DNA of 64,000 bases, taken from Parelaphostrongylus tenuis. Taxonomy: Eukaryota; Nematoda; Chromadorea; Rhabditida; Metastrongylidae. The position numbers and the translations under genes are program-made. Below the pieces are notes generated by a model. It worked only from the letters and a program-made list of their open reading frames with translations. It did not search any database and was not told the origin of the DNA. Of this stretch, positions 10,901 through 22,900 are shown piece by piece; position 1 is the first letter of the stretch; every line of letters begins with the position of its first letter. The DNA lies in the NCBI GenBank assembly GCA_019055375.1, contig JAHQIW010001193.1:310001-374000 (forward strand), read 5' to 3'.

Positions 10901-13900
10901 CCTGTTTTTTCTAGAAATTTCTTTAGATTTTTCCGCCTACTGAAAAAAGAAGCGACGTTTCTTCAATGTTGTATCTGCCATCGCTACTTCAATACGGTTC
11001 GTTGCGATCTAGTGTACCTGTTGGTCTTTATCACTTCTCATCGAACTTTTGTCGTTTTTGTTGCAGGTTCAGTCTCAAGCACTGTTAACGATGATGGCCG
11101 CCTATGGTCGAAATCCTGTCTTTACTCTGGATACCATCTTGCGTATCCTTGCATGGAATGATCGGAACGATGCGTTGACTTCTCTTGCACAATACGGGGT
11201 CTTTCAAAACGATATGGACTGTGATCAAGTAGGCAAATATGTGTCACTTTTGCCAACTATTTCAGTATGGCGTTGATTTTTCCCCTGGCACGCTACGTGG
11301 TTGACCCGCTGGCGGGGGCGTTATTGTCACCATATTGTAGTTGTAATGAAATCCAGCCTTCTGTCGTCGCTGAAGACGATTTGGTGATCACTGAGAGAAA
11401 CAGTATGATTAAGAGATTTCAATAATTTAATCGATAGCAGGAAGAATTGCGGTGCTTTGATAGAACAGTTTATTGTTGGTAAAAAATGACGGTCTTTCAG
11501 AAATGGAATCCATCTTTTACGATGCATTCGTGCAATATAGATCCTTCTCTGGAAATGTTTGTGGATATTGACATGCTGCAAATGAATATAAATTCTTTAT
11601 ACAATCTTGTGAAGCTGCTAATGGGAGATATAAAAAATGAGATAAACGAAGCAAGGGCAAAAGTAATTAGGTAAGTTAACTAAGCACCGGATATGTATCG
11701 GGACGCGACAACCAATCTCCATTTGTGAGGCACGTCGTACCAGATAGATTATGTTTGACGGATCTTCACTAGAGCTATAGTCTGGGCTGCGTTGGTCTTA
11801 TTACGAATGGATCCACTAAGGATGTGTGCCCCGATAGAACTCGGGTACTTTTTGATGTATTTGTCTGGTCATTTATTTGTATCCTACTTATTGGGAGCCG
11901 TGGCCGAGTACTTCTGATACAGGTTGCGGCGTTCGTGGGTGCGAACCCCACCCCCGGACACTGTCCGGCAGTCAACAGTGAATTCGTTTGAATGCCAAGG
12001 CCAGGCTACCCTTGAGATTGCAACGAGATACGCTCGACCAGTATTTAAGGATGTTGAAGAAGAAGACGAAGAAAACGAATTGAATGCTAGAAGTACCGGG
12101 ATGCGTACAGTAAAAAAAATGCTATGAAGACAGATAATAAGGTAAAAACTGTTTATTTGAGCCAGCATGTCACTTGGTCTACTATGGGCTCTTGCACAGC
12201 CCGAAATACGTGTTTCGACCTTGCAACCTCGTCAGTCGGGCGGGACCTTCGTCTTGAGCTTGGCCTCTCGGGGTCTCAACATCGAGTGCCAAACACTGCC
12301 GATCTATTGGTTTATTTCTCTTGACGGAAATTGTGTACATCGTTCGTCGTCGCCTACTCTTCGTAGGGGGATGGAAGGGCCTCCGAGAGGATTGGCTAAA
12401 GACGAAGGGTCTGCCAGACTGACGAGGGTGCAAGTCTGAAACATGTAAATCAGGCTGTACAAGAACCCATAACAGACTGCGTGGCATGTTGGCTCTCGGA
12501 GCGAACTGTATAAAAATGTTCATTTGGTTATTCCTACAGCATCTACGATTTGCAGCTTTACAATAATCCGCCAAGAATTCTTATTCATCAGCAGCATACA
12601 ATTCATGGCACAAAGATAAACATTTGGATTTCATTACGAGACTGTAACATTGTCGTCTTAACGCACCCCACTTGCCGGTCGACCGTGCCTCTTGTTAGGC
12701 GATATCGGCGTGGTACCGAAAGTATTAAATTTTGGTCGTTCTATGGAATAATGCTGTTATTATTGTTACGGATGTATGCATCTGCTCTATTTAACTATAG
12801 GTGATTCTCAATCGGGATATTTTCATCCAAGATGCATCGGTCCCTCTAAGACCTTATCGCTGGATTGACGAGAAGAACACTGATCGACTGAGCCAAGTAA
12901 ATCTCAGTGAAATGTTGTCAGTCGAATCCCGCCCTAGTCTTCATGCATATATTCATTTTTATCCTAGGTGGCTTATGGACCTCTACCGTTTTCATTCTCG
13001 TCAATATCTTCTGAAATAAATTCGTTTGATGACGCTGGTCGTTACAACAATGATCCAGTTATCGCGGAAGTATTCGAAAGATACTCGCTGCAGGTGCTGA
13101 CATCTTACATTCCTACTTCTGTATGATTTTTTCTTAGAGCTAGGATGTTTTTGCTGATGATTTTCCAAAAATTTTCCCTCTAGTCTGAGGCACAGCAGCA
13201 GAAACTCACCCGAGATTATCCATCAGAAAAGCGGATCGTTTCTCCATTTGCAGAGCATCATCAACTGGAACCTTGGGTTTGTTGAAATGTGTGGAGCTTA
13301 TGGGATAACTCAATAATCTTTAATTAGTTTACTCTCCATTTTTGCAGATAAAGTGTCTTGTGGAGAACACCTTGCATGAGGCTACAGACGATCAGAGTTT
13401 TCTCATTTATCGAGACGTGTTCGTGGAAGAAGTAGCGAAATCAATATCGGACCATCTTCTTGAGGATATCACCAGGTTTAATGATCATCTTAAAAATCAT
13501 GTTTACGCTGTAATCGTAATTTATTTCCATACGTTCACAGCCTACTCGTTCTATTTTTTCCTAACATAAGATCTCCTTGGAGATATAGCAGATGGACTAT
13601 TGCAATAGGTGTGATTCTTTCATGAATATGATGTTTTCTGGGAGATGCTGCTGGATACTTTGTCGAATGAACGGGAACTGAAAGAAGAGCAAGCTCTCCA
13701 AAGGTTTTCACGACTGAAAGAAGGCAGGCAGATGCTGACGGAGTTGATCGTGGAAAACGTGATTAGTGAAGTACTCTATAGCGAGCTGAAGACAGTCGTC
13801 AGGAACGAACTCCGGTCAGTATTTAGAAAGAAGTTGTTTTCAAGATTTTTTCACCTTTTCATCTTTTTATGTATCAGAGGCACTGTTCACATTTGTTCGT

Positions 13901-16900
13901 TCTTGCCGTCATTTGACCCTTTCGCTATGGCGGCCATTTTTGGCTAACAAGGGGTTGGAGGGCTACCACGGGCGCATTGCCAACCGCGCTCCAGTAAATA
14001 TTGCATTGTCATTAAATGGAGTTTCATAGTGATCAGTAGGTAGATTATGACTAAAGCGACTTCACAAAAGATGTTTTCACTCAAAGGCCAATGCTACATA
14101 TGGGAGGAGGTAATCTTCGTAAGTCGTTCGAACACCGCAAACGCGTGTGTGTCGCTTTCGTTACATGTCCTAGTGGAAGGGCTGACGTCATTTCGTAGTG
14201 GAAGGGTATTGTCTCTGATAATTATTATTTAAGCCAATATGTCATGTAGTCTGTTATGGGCATTTGCACAGCCAATACACGTGTTTCGGCTTTGGAAGCC
14301 TCGTCAGTTGAACAGGCCCTTCGTTTTTAGTCAGTTTTCTCGGGACCTTCAGTCCCACTGGTTAGAGTAGTCGGCGACGAACGATTTACACTTGACGTCA
14401 AGTGAAATAAATCACTAGATGGGTAGTGTTGTACACTCGATTGTTCTTGGCTGGTATTTTTGAGATACATACCGTTCGTTCTAGAATTCTCTTAAGACCA
14501 CGCTCAAAATTCAATATATCTGATAATCATTCTACGATACGGTATATAATATCAAAAGTACTAGCCAAGAAGAATCGAGTGTACAGCGCTGTCGATCTAA
14601 TGATTTAGTTCACCTGACGGTACGTGTAAATCGTTCGTCGTCGCCTACTCTAAGTAGGGGGACTGGAGCTACCTGAAAGCACTGGCTATAGACAAAGGGC
14701 CTGCCCGACTGACGAGGCCGCCAGGGCCGAAACACGTGTGCCATACTGTACAAGTGCCCATAACAGACCACATCACATGTTGGCTCAAATGATAATCATC
14801 AGATGTATTAAAATTTGAGCGTGGTCTCAAGAAAACACTCGAAATGAACGGAAGCATAACGTCATCTATGAAGGTACTTTAGAAGCAGTTTTATTCAGAA
14901 TTACGTTTAGGAAAGCCGTATGTGATCATGTAGACGACGCTGCACATTTTATCGTTGGGAACCTCTGGCGTTCGAAGTTTGTTCACATTGTTGATAAAGA
15001 GACGAAAGCTATACTCAAAAAGACTCTGAAGACGGATATCAACGAGGTTTGAGTAGTTTTTGAACGGTTATATTTTCATGTGAGATATATCTATCTATAG
15101 GTCACTGTGGGTCTTCGACGATTTCGCGAGAGAATGGAGTTGTTGTGGTTACGACAATTTTGGGATGCTTGGCGTTCGCATGTGCTAGAGAATCGACGCA
15201 AACGTCTCGAGCGACATCGAAGTTGGGAACGATTTCAAGGCAACTGGAAATGTCAAAGTACTTTTTTAGTCACTTTACCTCAATTTACTGACGATGAAAA
15301 TGGCATCTTTGATACATAAAGCTCGGCATGGCAGTTTAATGTTCATATGCCCCTGACCGAGTGAGCGATATAGGACACTCACAATTCTGTGTAAGTTAAT
15401 TGTATAATTAGTCTAAATCTCGTCAAAATGGAAAGGGTGCGACGAGAGGAGCCTTATGTACAGTTTACATGAAACGTTTCCAAAAAAATTCATTAAACCT
15501 TTGAGGGACGGCCGATGCTAGCAGGCGGCAGGAGGAGCGTCCCTTATTTTCACTGCGGCGCGCGCGAATAGTGATTCGTCGCGAAACGCTACGCCGCCTT
15601 GAATGGTGAAGAATGTGCCATGCCGTCCCAAAGGGTTAATCGATAACCATCCCACGGAGTGTGTGCCCCTGAGGAAGGCAAAATCATCGAAACGCTAGCT
15701 ATATCTTTTGAAGAAGGTACTAACTTCGCCCAAGCTTCAAGTAAAAAAGGACAGTTCAAAAGATAGGAATATTTTTATTTCATCGCTTAATATTGGTGGT
15801 GTGGTGGTACAAATATGCCAAATAATATTGAGAGTTGTGCAAATTTTTTATCTTCAGAATTTTGAAAAAAAAAACTTTTTTCTTGTCGGGCGAGCCCCGA
15901 ACCCGCATTTTACCCTGTCCGGGTGTGGGTGCTCTACACCGTTGCGCTGCCGACGCCTGTTTTGTCATCACTCCTTTTACGCTTAAATAAATATAATTTT
16001 CTCGTTTTCAACATATATGTCCAATATCTATTAAAAGTTACCAACATGGGCGCAACTTAGGGTGCAACATTCAAAATGTATTCTACAGAAATGTATTTTC
16101 CGGAAGGGCCTTAGCAGCACATGCATTCTTCGAATTCATAGAATGACAGAGTGAAGTCTCTTCTGAAATCCTGTGATACTACTGGCCCTTTTAAAGTTCT
16201 CAGTTCACTGACAAGCTATTTTATGTATTCAAAAAGCGGAAAGTACGCAGCCCACAGAAATTTTCGTATATAATCGTGTCAGCTGCATTGAACGCCTCGC
16301 GTGCATTACGAGTTAAAGTCCACAAACCACTAAGTATAGGTTATCAGTGTCGTTGCCAAGTCTAAATACGTGGACCTCCTGAACAGAGAGAAATGGGTTC
16401 ATCTCACGCTCGAGGTTCTATATTTTACATATTACTCAAATAGAGAATGCTTGGAGTGAAAATCTGATGTTTCAGCACTATTCACTAAAATACATGCTGA
16501 TTTATTCTTTCTACTTTATTCCTGTAGGAGATCCACATGGTTTAGATTTTGTTGTTTCAGTGTTTTTGCCGTCTAATTACGTCATTGACAGCAGTAAAGA
16601 GCGAACCATCAAAAAGAGTCCTTTGTTAGTTTTGGTATTGATTTAAATTCAGATTCCCAACTTCGAAAAGGCTCCGTGCATCATAGCTAGGTGTTCAGAA
16701 TTGATACAAGGGAAGTCCGTCTAACAATTCGATTAGCAGCGTTAAAAAGAAGTCGAAGAATAACCATCATGCGGGTGTTTTTTCGAAAAATGGCGAAACT
16801 ATACTCAACGAAGACGTGAAGCGCGAAGAATTGCAATGGTTAGTTGTTTTTGCAAAATTTCCATGTCTGGTCTGGGAAAAAAGAATCATGCGTTTCCAGT

Positions 16901-19900
16901 ATCTGTCGCCTCATCGGGAGCATATACTGTCTTTTGTTAACAGTGCCAAAACATGAGAGGAAATTGCTCTGGGAAAGAAAATCACTTTTGAGGATAGTCT
17001 TTCAACTGTTTCTACTCGTTATTCCAATTTATTGAGCAGATCGTAGCCTTTCTTTCATTCGATTCGTTTCATCGTAATCATTCTCAACATAGGTTTTCAA
17101 AGATTTCACATTTTGCTTTGGTCACTGCCTGAAGATTTTGTTTCTTTTATGAATGCCGTAGAATACCGGTCGAAACGATTTTCCTCGCTATCTCAGTAAC
17201 ACCCGAGCGAAACCGCTTTTAGGCGGTCGGATTGTTGATCGCCCAAAGAGGAGGATAGAAACGTTGGAGGAGAGGATAGAAACGACGCATCGCTTATCAA
17301 ATCGCCTTCTGAAGCTCTGTAATGTTGTAAACACCTGGCCCTTGGTTGATTATTGAGTAACTCGAGTGGGTTGTGAAGTTTCCGACTGACAAATCGCAAG
17401 TAAGAATTGCTCAATAGTCATTGCTTTCTTGTTGGACTTGTGTTATACTTCAGACCTCCTCCATAATCTTCTAGAAAAAGTCCAGCTACTTGATTGCTGA
17501 TATTCCTACTATGTCTACGAATAATTTAACAAACTAAAATAACTAACTCCTGTCACCAACGACTCTTGTACTGGTTTTAAACAAGGCACATCACCTAACT
17601 GTTCCTAGTGGTCCCAAACTCAGGGACCACTGATCTGATTTTTCAACCTCACGCGATCTAAGGATTCATTTTCTTACTTGCGCGATAGGGTCTAATTATT
17701 GAGTCACCCATCCTCATGATGGCACGCTTTTTTCCTCCTTTTCAGTCTCGATATTGATTTGTATCACATCTTGACTAGAGAGCATGTGGTGCAGTGGTTA
17801 GACGTACACTGCATTGCACACAAGGTCAACAGTTCGATCTAGCACTCATGACTCAATCATCCATCCCTCCGGGTTCCATAAATTGGTACCGGACTGCTCC
17901 CAAACTTGCCTGGGACGATAGGCAGCACTGACTGCATACAGCGGAGGCCACCTGGATCCATTGTAAAGGCCAGATATGCATTCAATTACCTCAAACGAAG
18001 CTAAAAATTGAACACGAATGCATGGCGCATCTCTCAGGGATTGATCAACGCCGAGAGCTCTATCCTTTATCCTTTTATGTTTGGATACTGTACTTAGATA
18101 TATATCTTTGAAATGTTCGAGGATGTTCAATGAGGCTCCATAAACGAGACCATTTTCAAGAATATCGTTCTCCAAGGGTCCAACCAAACTGCGATTTTTC
18201 CTCACTTGCTCTCGAAATTTCATTGCTTTGCCAGTGTTAACGAAATAACCTGCGCCAGTGACTCCATCTTCAAATCTTCTAAGAAGCGAATCTTTCTCGT
18301 TTAGCAGATCTTGACAACATATTTGATCTCCTTGGCGTGGATCATCATGCGTGCGTTGTAAATCCACATCAACTTTATGACTCTTCAGTTATAGCTAGGC
18401 TCTACGGTAGTTTTGAGGTTACCGTCCTTACTTGGTCTCTTTTGCAGTTTCTGAGTGAATTAGTATACAGAATACTTCGCATATATGCGTTCTCAAGGAT
18501 GCATACCTGCATGGATACGGTTATATTTGTTTTTATCATTTTATACCACCCGTTGTCGCGTTTCATTGATCGGATTCCAGAACTCCTAGTATTCGATTCG
18601 TTTCCCTGCGTTCATTGTTCCAGAGATCGTCGAACATTTCGCGTCTTTTTTCGATTTATGCTTAAGTGCTTCGTCTCCTTTGCGAATACCGTAGAATACC
18701 GCTCGTGCAGATCGAGAAATCTTGAGCATAGCCAGGCTAGAACGAACCTCGATGATTGCAGGAGAGTTTTGATGAAAGATGAGTCAGCACATTGCTTCTT
18801 GATAGCATACATCATTGACTACTTGACTACATCTTGATGTGATTACATGTGTACAGATGTTATCTGATGATTTGGCACAGCAGAAGCAAGAAGCACGTTT
18901 TTTGAATCCTACCTTTGACTCGTTCTACGTACAAGGTCGCTCCTGATTGTTGAGTTACCTTATGAAAGGAACTCACCGAATGTAGAATCACGGTGAAAAA
19001 GGAGTGTGTCTTCTAGAACATTCTTGGAAATGGAAATTTCGTAGTCTTGTCCCTATAAATCAAAAGAGAAATAGCCGAAAACACCTGTGATTTTTTTCTA
19101 TGAGCGCGAGAGCGCTATCTTTTGATAACGCAATAGACTCGTGATAGTTAGGATGTGTTAAAGTCTTGATAGTAAACCGAAGATTGGTTGGGCGCAGATA
19201 GCACAGTGGTATTTGTGTAATTCGTCACGGGCACAGCTCTGGTTTGACCTCATATCAGGTTCACTGGGTCTTTTACAACTCGTTTGTCGAGAAGCTGATA
19301 CCAACTTGTCTAGGAGCACCTCACTCTCTTCAGGTGAGAAGGTTCTAGCACTGCCATCCCAAGACTCCAGGGAAAATCTAACTGACCAGCTGTCAACAGT
19401 GCCAATAACATTGGCGAAAATCCTAGAGCAGGAACGAGCATGGCACAAAAGTTCAGAAATCTTCATGGATGGTGAAAGAGAAGACGAGTCGAATTTGGGA
19501 ATCACTAGGACCCCAGCTTCAGAGGTGAAAACGAGTAGTATGAAATGAAATAAAAGAAGAAATAAATCAACGTCTTTTTTCTTAATGGTTGCGTTTCTAC
19601 TTTCTTAGATAATGCTGCATCGGCCAAGGTTATCTAAACCTCTACCACCACCTGCTTTGCCGTTTCAACCTTCCTTCGCAACGTCGAGACGAAAAAGGTA
19701 TGGGATATGTGTTTTTTTTAGAAGGCGCAGAAACTTCTGCTGATTTTGAAAAATTGGATTGAAGTGATGGGCTGTTGGGTTCAAAGTCTTTGCAGTACTC
19801 ATAAAACTTCTTGGTTTTGAGTTGTGCAGCATGTCTCGAGTGTACGGCATGTGAAAAGAGCTTTCGCCATAAATAAGTTTAATGTCGAAATAAAGGTTTT

Positions 19901-22900
19901 TTTGTATTTAAGGAAACGCTCTCCATCGTTAGGCTGCTTACCGGGTAGTTTTCATCCGGAGTTCACTAGTTCACCGAATAAGCGGAACTTTGAAACTCAG
20001 AGGACGATGGAGTTGTCGCTATTTCCTAGTGAAATTGTGCCGAGTATAGCCGTATCCTCAGGTGAGTTCATGAAAAGTGGAAAATTTTTTGGCCTTCATA
20101 GATATCAAAAAATGAACATAAATATAACATTCATGTATAACTCAATTTTCTTCCATCTAAAGTTGATATGTTTTCATTGTTCGGCATGTCCGTAGGTCTG
20201 CCACCAATTTATTCAGCATATAATAACGTTTTGTGCAAATGATCAAGCATAGAATGGATTTAACTCGACCGCCCGAAGTGTATCTACAGTTTCTACATTA
20301 TGCCATCTTATTTTTGATTTTTTTGAAGCCCAGATCATCAAAAAAAAATTATAAACGCAATCTGATAATGTAATTTGCAAAAATTTTTGTTTAACGTTTT
20401 TTTCAGTATTGATATGATGCTTATACATATTCAATAATGTTAAGTAGTATGCAAAATTTCGAATTTCACGGTGGAGTCGAACCTGCGTTTCACCTATAAG
20501 CAGCGCCAGTCTTGGTGATACAGTGAGTGGTAGCATATATCCTGGTATGGGTGAAAGGAGGGTTCAACTCTCGCCCGAGATACAGAGTTTTGCTTATGAC
20601 TCAGTTTCCATCGATACATAGTTATAACGTCATAGCACTACTGTAAGAGCTGTAATATTGGCATATCTGTAGATTATGCAAAGATATAAACCTAAGGGAG
20701 TTGAGTGGTGAAAGCAACACCTTTTTTGCTCACCACTCAATTTTAGGTTTATATGAATGACCATAATACTGCTAAAAATGTAGTCAAAAAGATTAGAAAT
20801 TATAAGTATGCAAAGATAGTTGTTAATTTAGTGGGCTCTTGCTTATATGTAGAGTTTTTATTTACACTCCTATCTTCTTAGGTTTTTTGACGGCAGAATG
20901 GAACAAAATGCGTGATACGTAGCTTTCCAAACGAATTAATTTATGAGTAAAAAGTAGAATCGTAAAGTAGATGCTTATGCCTCTTCATTCGACGTGTTTC
21001 ATAGACCTCGCTCAAAAACAATCGTAGTCTGATCATAACATATATTGAGCCTTTTATGTGGTCTGGTATGGCATGTATGCAGTAGTAGGCAGGCGTATTT
21101 CACCTTTCCACACTCGTCACTAGTATGGTTCCTTTTTGAGCCAATAAGCCTAGAAAGGCGGAACAGGCCTATTTAGTATTTGCCATACCAAACCTCATAA
21201 AAGGCTCAACACATGTTATCATATTATCGGGTGCTTATGGTTCTTGATCTCTATAGGTTTGAATGTACTCAGCGATGACTTCGGGGAAGTTGTCCGTGCT
21301 GTTTTCAAGCTCTCGTTAATTTGTCCATTACTACATTCCTTCAATATTTCGAGTAACGGCTGAAATATGTTTTGTAATAAATTTAGTTTACATTTACAGT
21401 ACCATTATTGATGAGAAAAAACTTTCGCTCGTGAAGATTGACGAAATGTTTTGTAAAAAAAATTTATCACGCTTTTGCTCTTGTATCAGTAATGGATATA
21501 TTGGGTTAGTACATAATTAGTTGCATTTCATTTATCATTGAAATGAGCCGTTTGATATTGAAATACAATTTTGAATGAATTTGTATATCTCGCATCATTT
21601 TATTGCGTATTTCTCACTTTATTTTTTGCTGCTTATGACGTGTTGCTTGCATTTACTTAAGATTTGTGTTCGACCAGAAAGACGTTATTAGATAAAAGCA
21701 AATTTAAGAAATTCCATTATTCGAGTTCAAAATGGGTCGTAAAACAGCAGAGACAACTAGCAGCGTCAACAGAGTGCCTGGGACTGGTAAAGGAATCACA
21801 GTACAGCGGTGGTTCAAGAAGTTTTTCAAAGGATACGAGAGGTCAAAGCTGATTTTCTCGACACTCTACAAGATGGTACAGAAAAACCCAACGTCGACCT
21901 TTCTGTGGTCGTTCACCATTCACCCGAAATGATGTTTAAGTAATTACAGTTGCAAGTCGCCAAGAAATTAAATCACTTGCCTATTATCTGTCCTATTTAT
22001 TCATTAGTTTTTTGCTCTCTTTTTGTTAGCGAGGGCTTTGCATCATAGGCATCGGAGAAGCTTGAAATACTACGACAGCTTAAATTGCTCTGTAACGAAC
22101 CATTACATGTTACCACTTTGTGTATTACTTTCTTATGAGCCTTGGCTTTTTGCAGGATCATTCGAAAGATCAGTTCATCCTCGTCTGACATTGAATGGAT
22201 TATAGTATCCAGTCCTCATATGTAAAACGAGTTATGCCTTTTGAAAACTATATGATTGGCTGAGTAAAGTGCCCTTCTAATCACAGTCAATTGGCAGCTA
22301 TCATTAGTGGAAATTTTTCAAAATTTACGGCGTCAGTAAGTTCGAAATACTTGTCGCTATACCATTTCGTGTTTTTCAAATCATTGATGCTGTCTCAGCC
22401 AAAGAGGTTCGTGAATCAAGACTAGACTGGTGTGACACCTGAGCTGAACTGCATACAGACGAGTACGGTATTTGCTGAAAATGAGGCTAAATATAGTTAT
22501 GTTTAAAATACTCGGTGAAAAGCCGCAATAGTTCTGATCCTTGTCATCTGTAATAGCTTATCACTTCCACGTAACGGACATTTAATCACCGATAAGGGTG
22601 ACTGTAGTAATATGTGTTCACCTAAAGGACATAAAACATCACTTTTTCGATATGTTGCCTTTTTACTGTTACTAGTGAGAGGAAAGCTATGTGTAGTTAG
22701 GATCTCCTTGCTCTTCCGATCTCTTTCATTTGTTTTCGGACGCTAGTGTGAAATCTCAGATTGATACATGCATCAGAGTGTACTTCCGTTATATTTTTTT
22801 CCGAACTATAAAACTGCCTATATCTTGTGACGATATAGAAATTCTCTTGAACCTATTCTGGTATTCCAAAGTGAATCACTTTCGAGGAACACTGCGTCAT

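Larger units (their letters stand above)
5806..11228 (+). other. Sac3/GANP domain-coding exons
   Basis: These nine exons encode the family-defining Sac3/GANP domain, which in yeast and human binds the PCI partner and anchors TREX-2. All internal boundaries keep frame: GAA-AG/A, AAA/GAA, AAT/GTG, CG/G, CTG-A/GG, CAG/GTC, GTA-AA/A and ACG/GTT. The order of conserved blocks (CPEKER; SAADQDEPLPHELR; WYDFLWNRTRAIRKEI; FDQNMNTENLAKCL; EAEFRGYDVMLHL; RLALQLSSALHNKNYVKFFRLL) matches the family. This is the best-supported coding part of the window. Confidence 0.9.
12150..12500. mobile_element. Foldback element with two opposed hammerhead motifs
   Basis: Left half TTTGAGCCAGCATGTCACTTGG..., right half ...TGGCATGTTGGCTC, with a minus-strand hammerhead near the left end and a plus-strand one near the right. 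Between them lie TCGTTCGTCGTCGCCTACTC and a stretch pairing GGCCTCTCGGG with CCTCCGAGAGGATTGGC. It lies in the 11229-12800 intron. Confidence 0.65.
14222..14855. mobile_element. Two hammerhead-family elements head to head
   Basis: A minus-oriented copy (about 14222-14520) and a plus-oriented copy (about 14565-14855) share the family blocks GTACACTCGATTG, TCGTCGTCGCC, GACCACATCACATG, GAGCGTGGTCTCAAGAAAACACTCG. Together they form a large inverted repeat with a hammerhead near each outer end. They lie in the 13815-14910 intron. Confidence 0.65.

Noticed and set aside
12182..12574. 130-residue minus-strand open frame and several 60-100 residue frames in other hammerhead elements
   Set aside because: They follow the repeat elements and change from copy to copy; the conserved signal is RNA structure, not protein.
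15660..15705. CTGAGGAAGGC...GAAACGC resembling a minimal hammerhead
   Set aside because: Lacks the UH cleavage step after stem III and shows no stem I pairing.
15878..15968. Functional tRNA gene
   Set aside because: The anticodon arm and acceptor stem have mismatches; better explained as a pseudo-tRNA or SINE head.
19213..19548. 111-residue plus-strand open frame
   Set aside because: It lies within a tRNA-headed repeat with an A-rich tail. No recognisable protein.
21080..21150. Possible hammerhead on the minus strand (GTGACGA, GAAAT)
   Set aside because: First core base changed, stem I does not pair, and no clear cleavage site. Kept only as a possible relic within the MITE.
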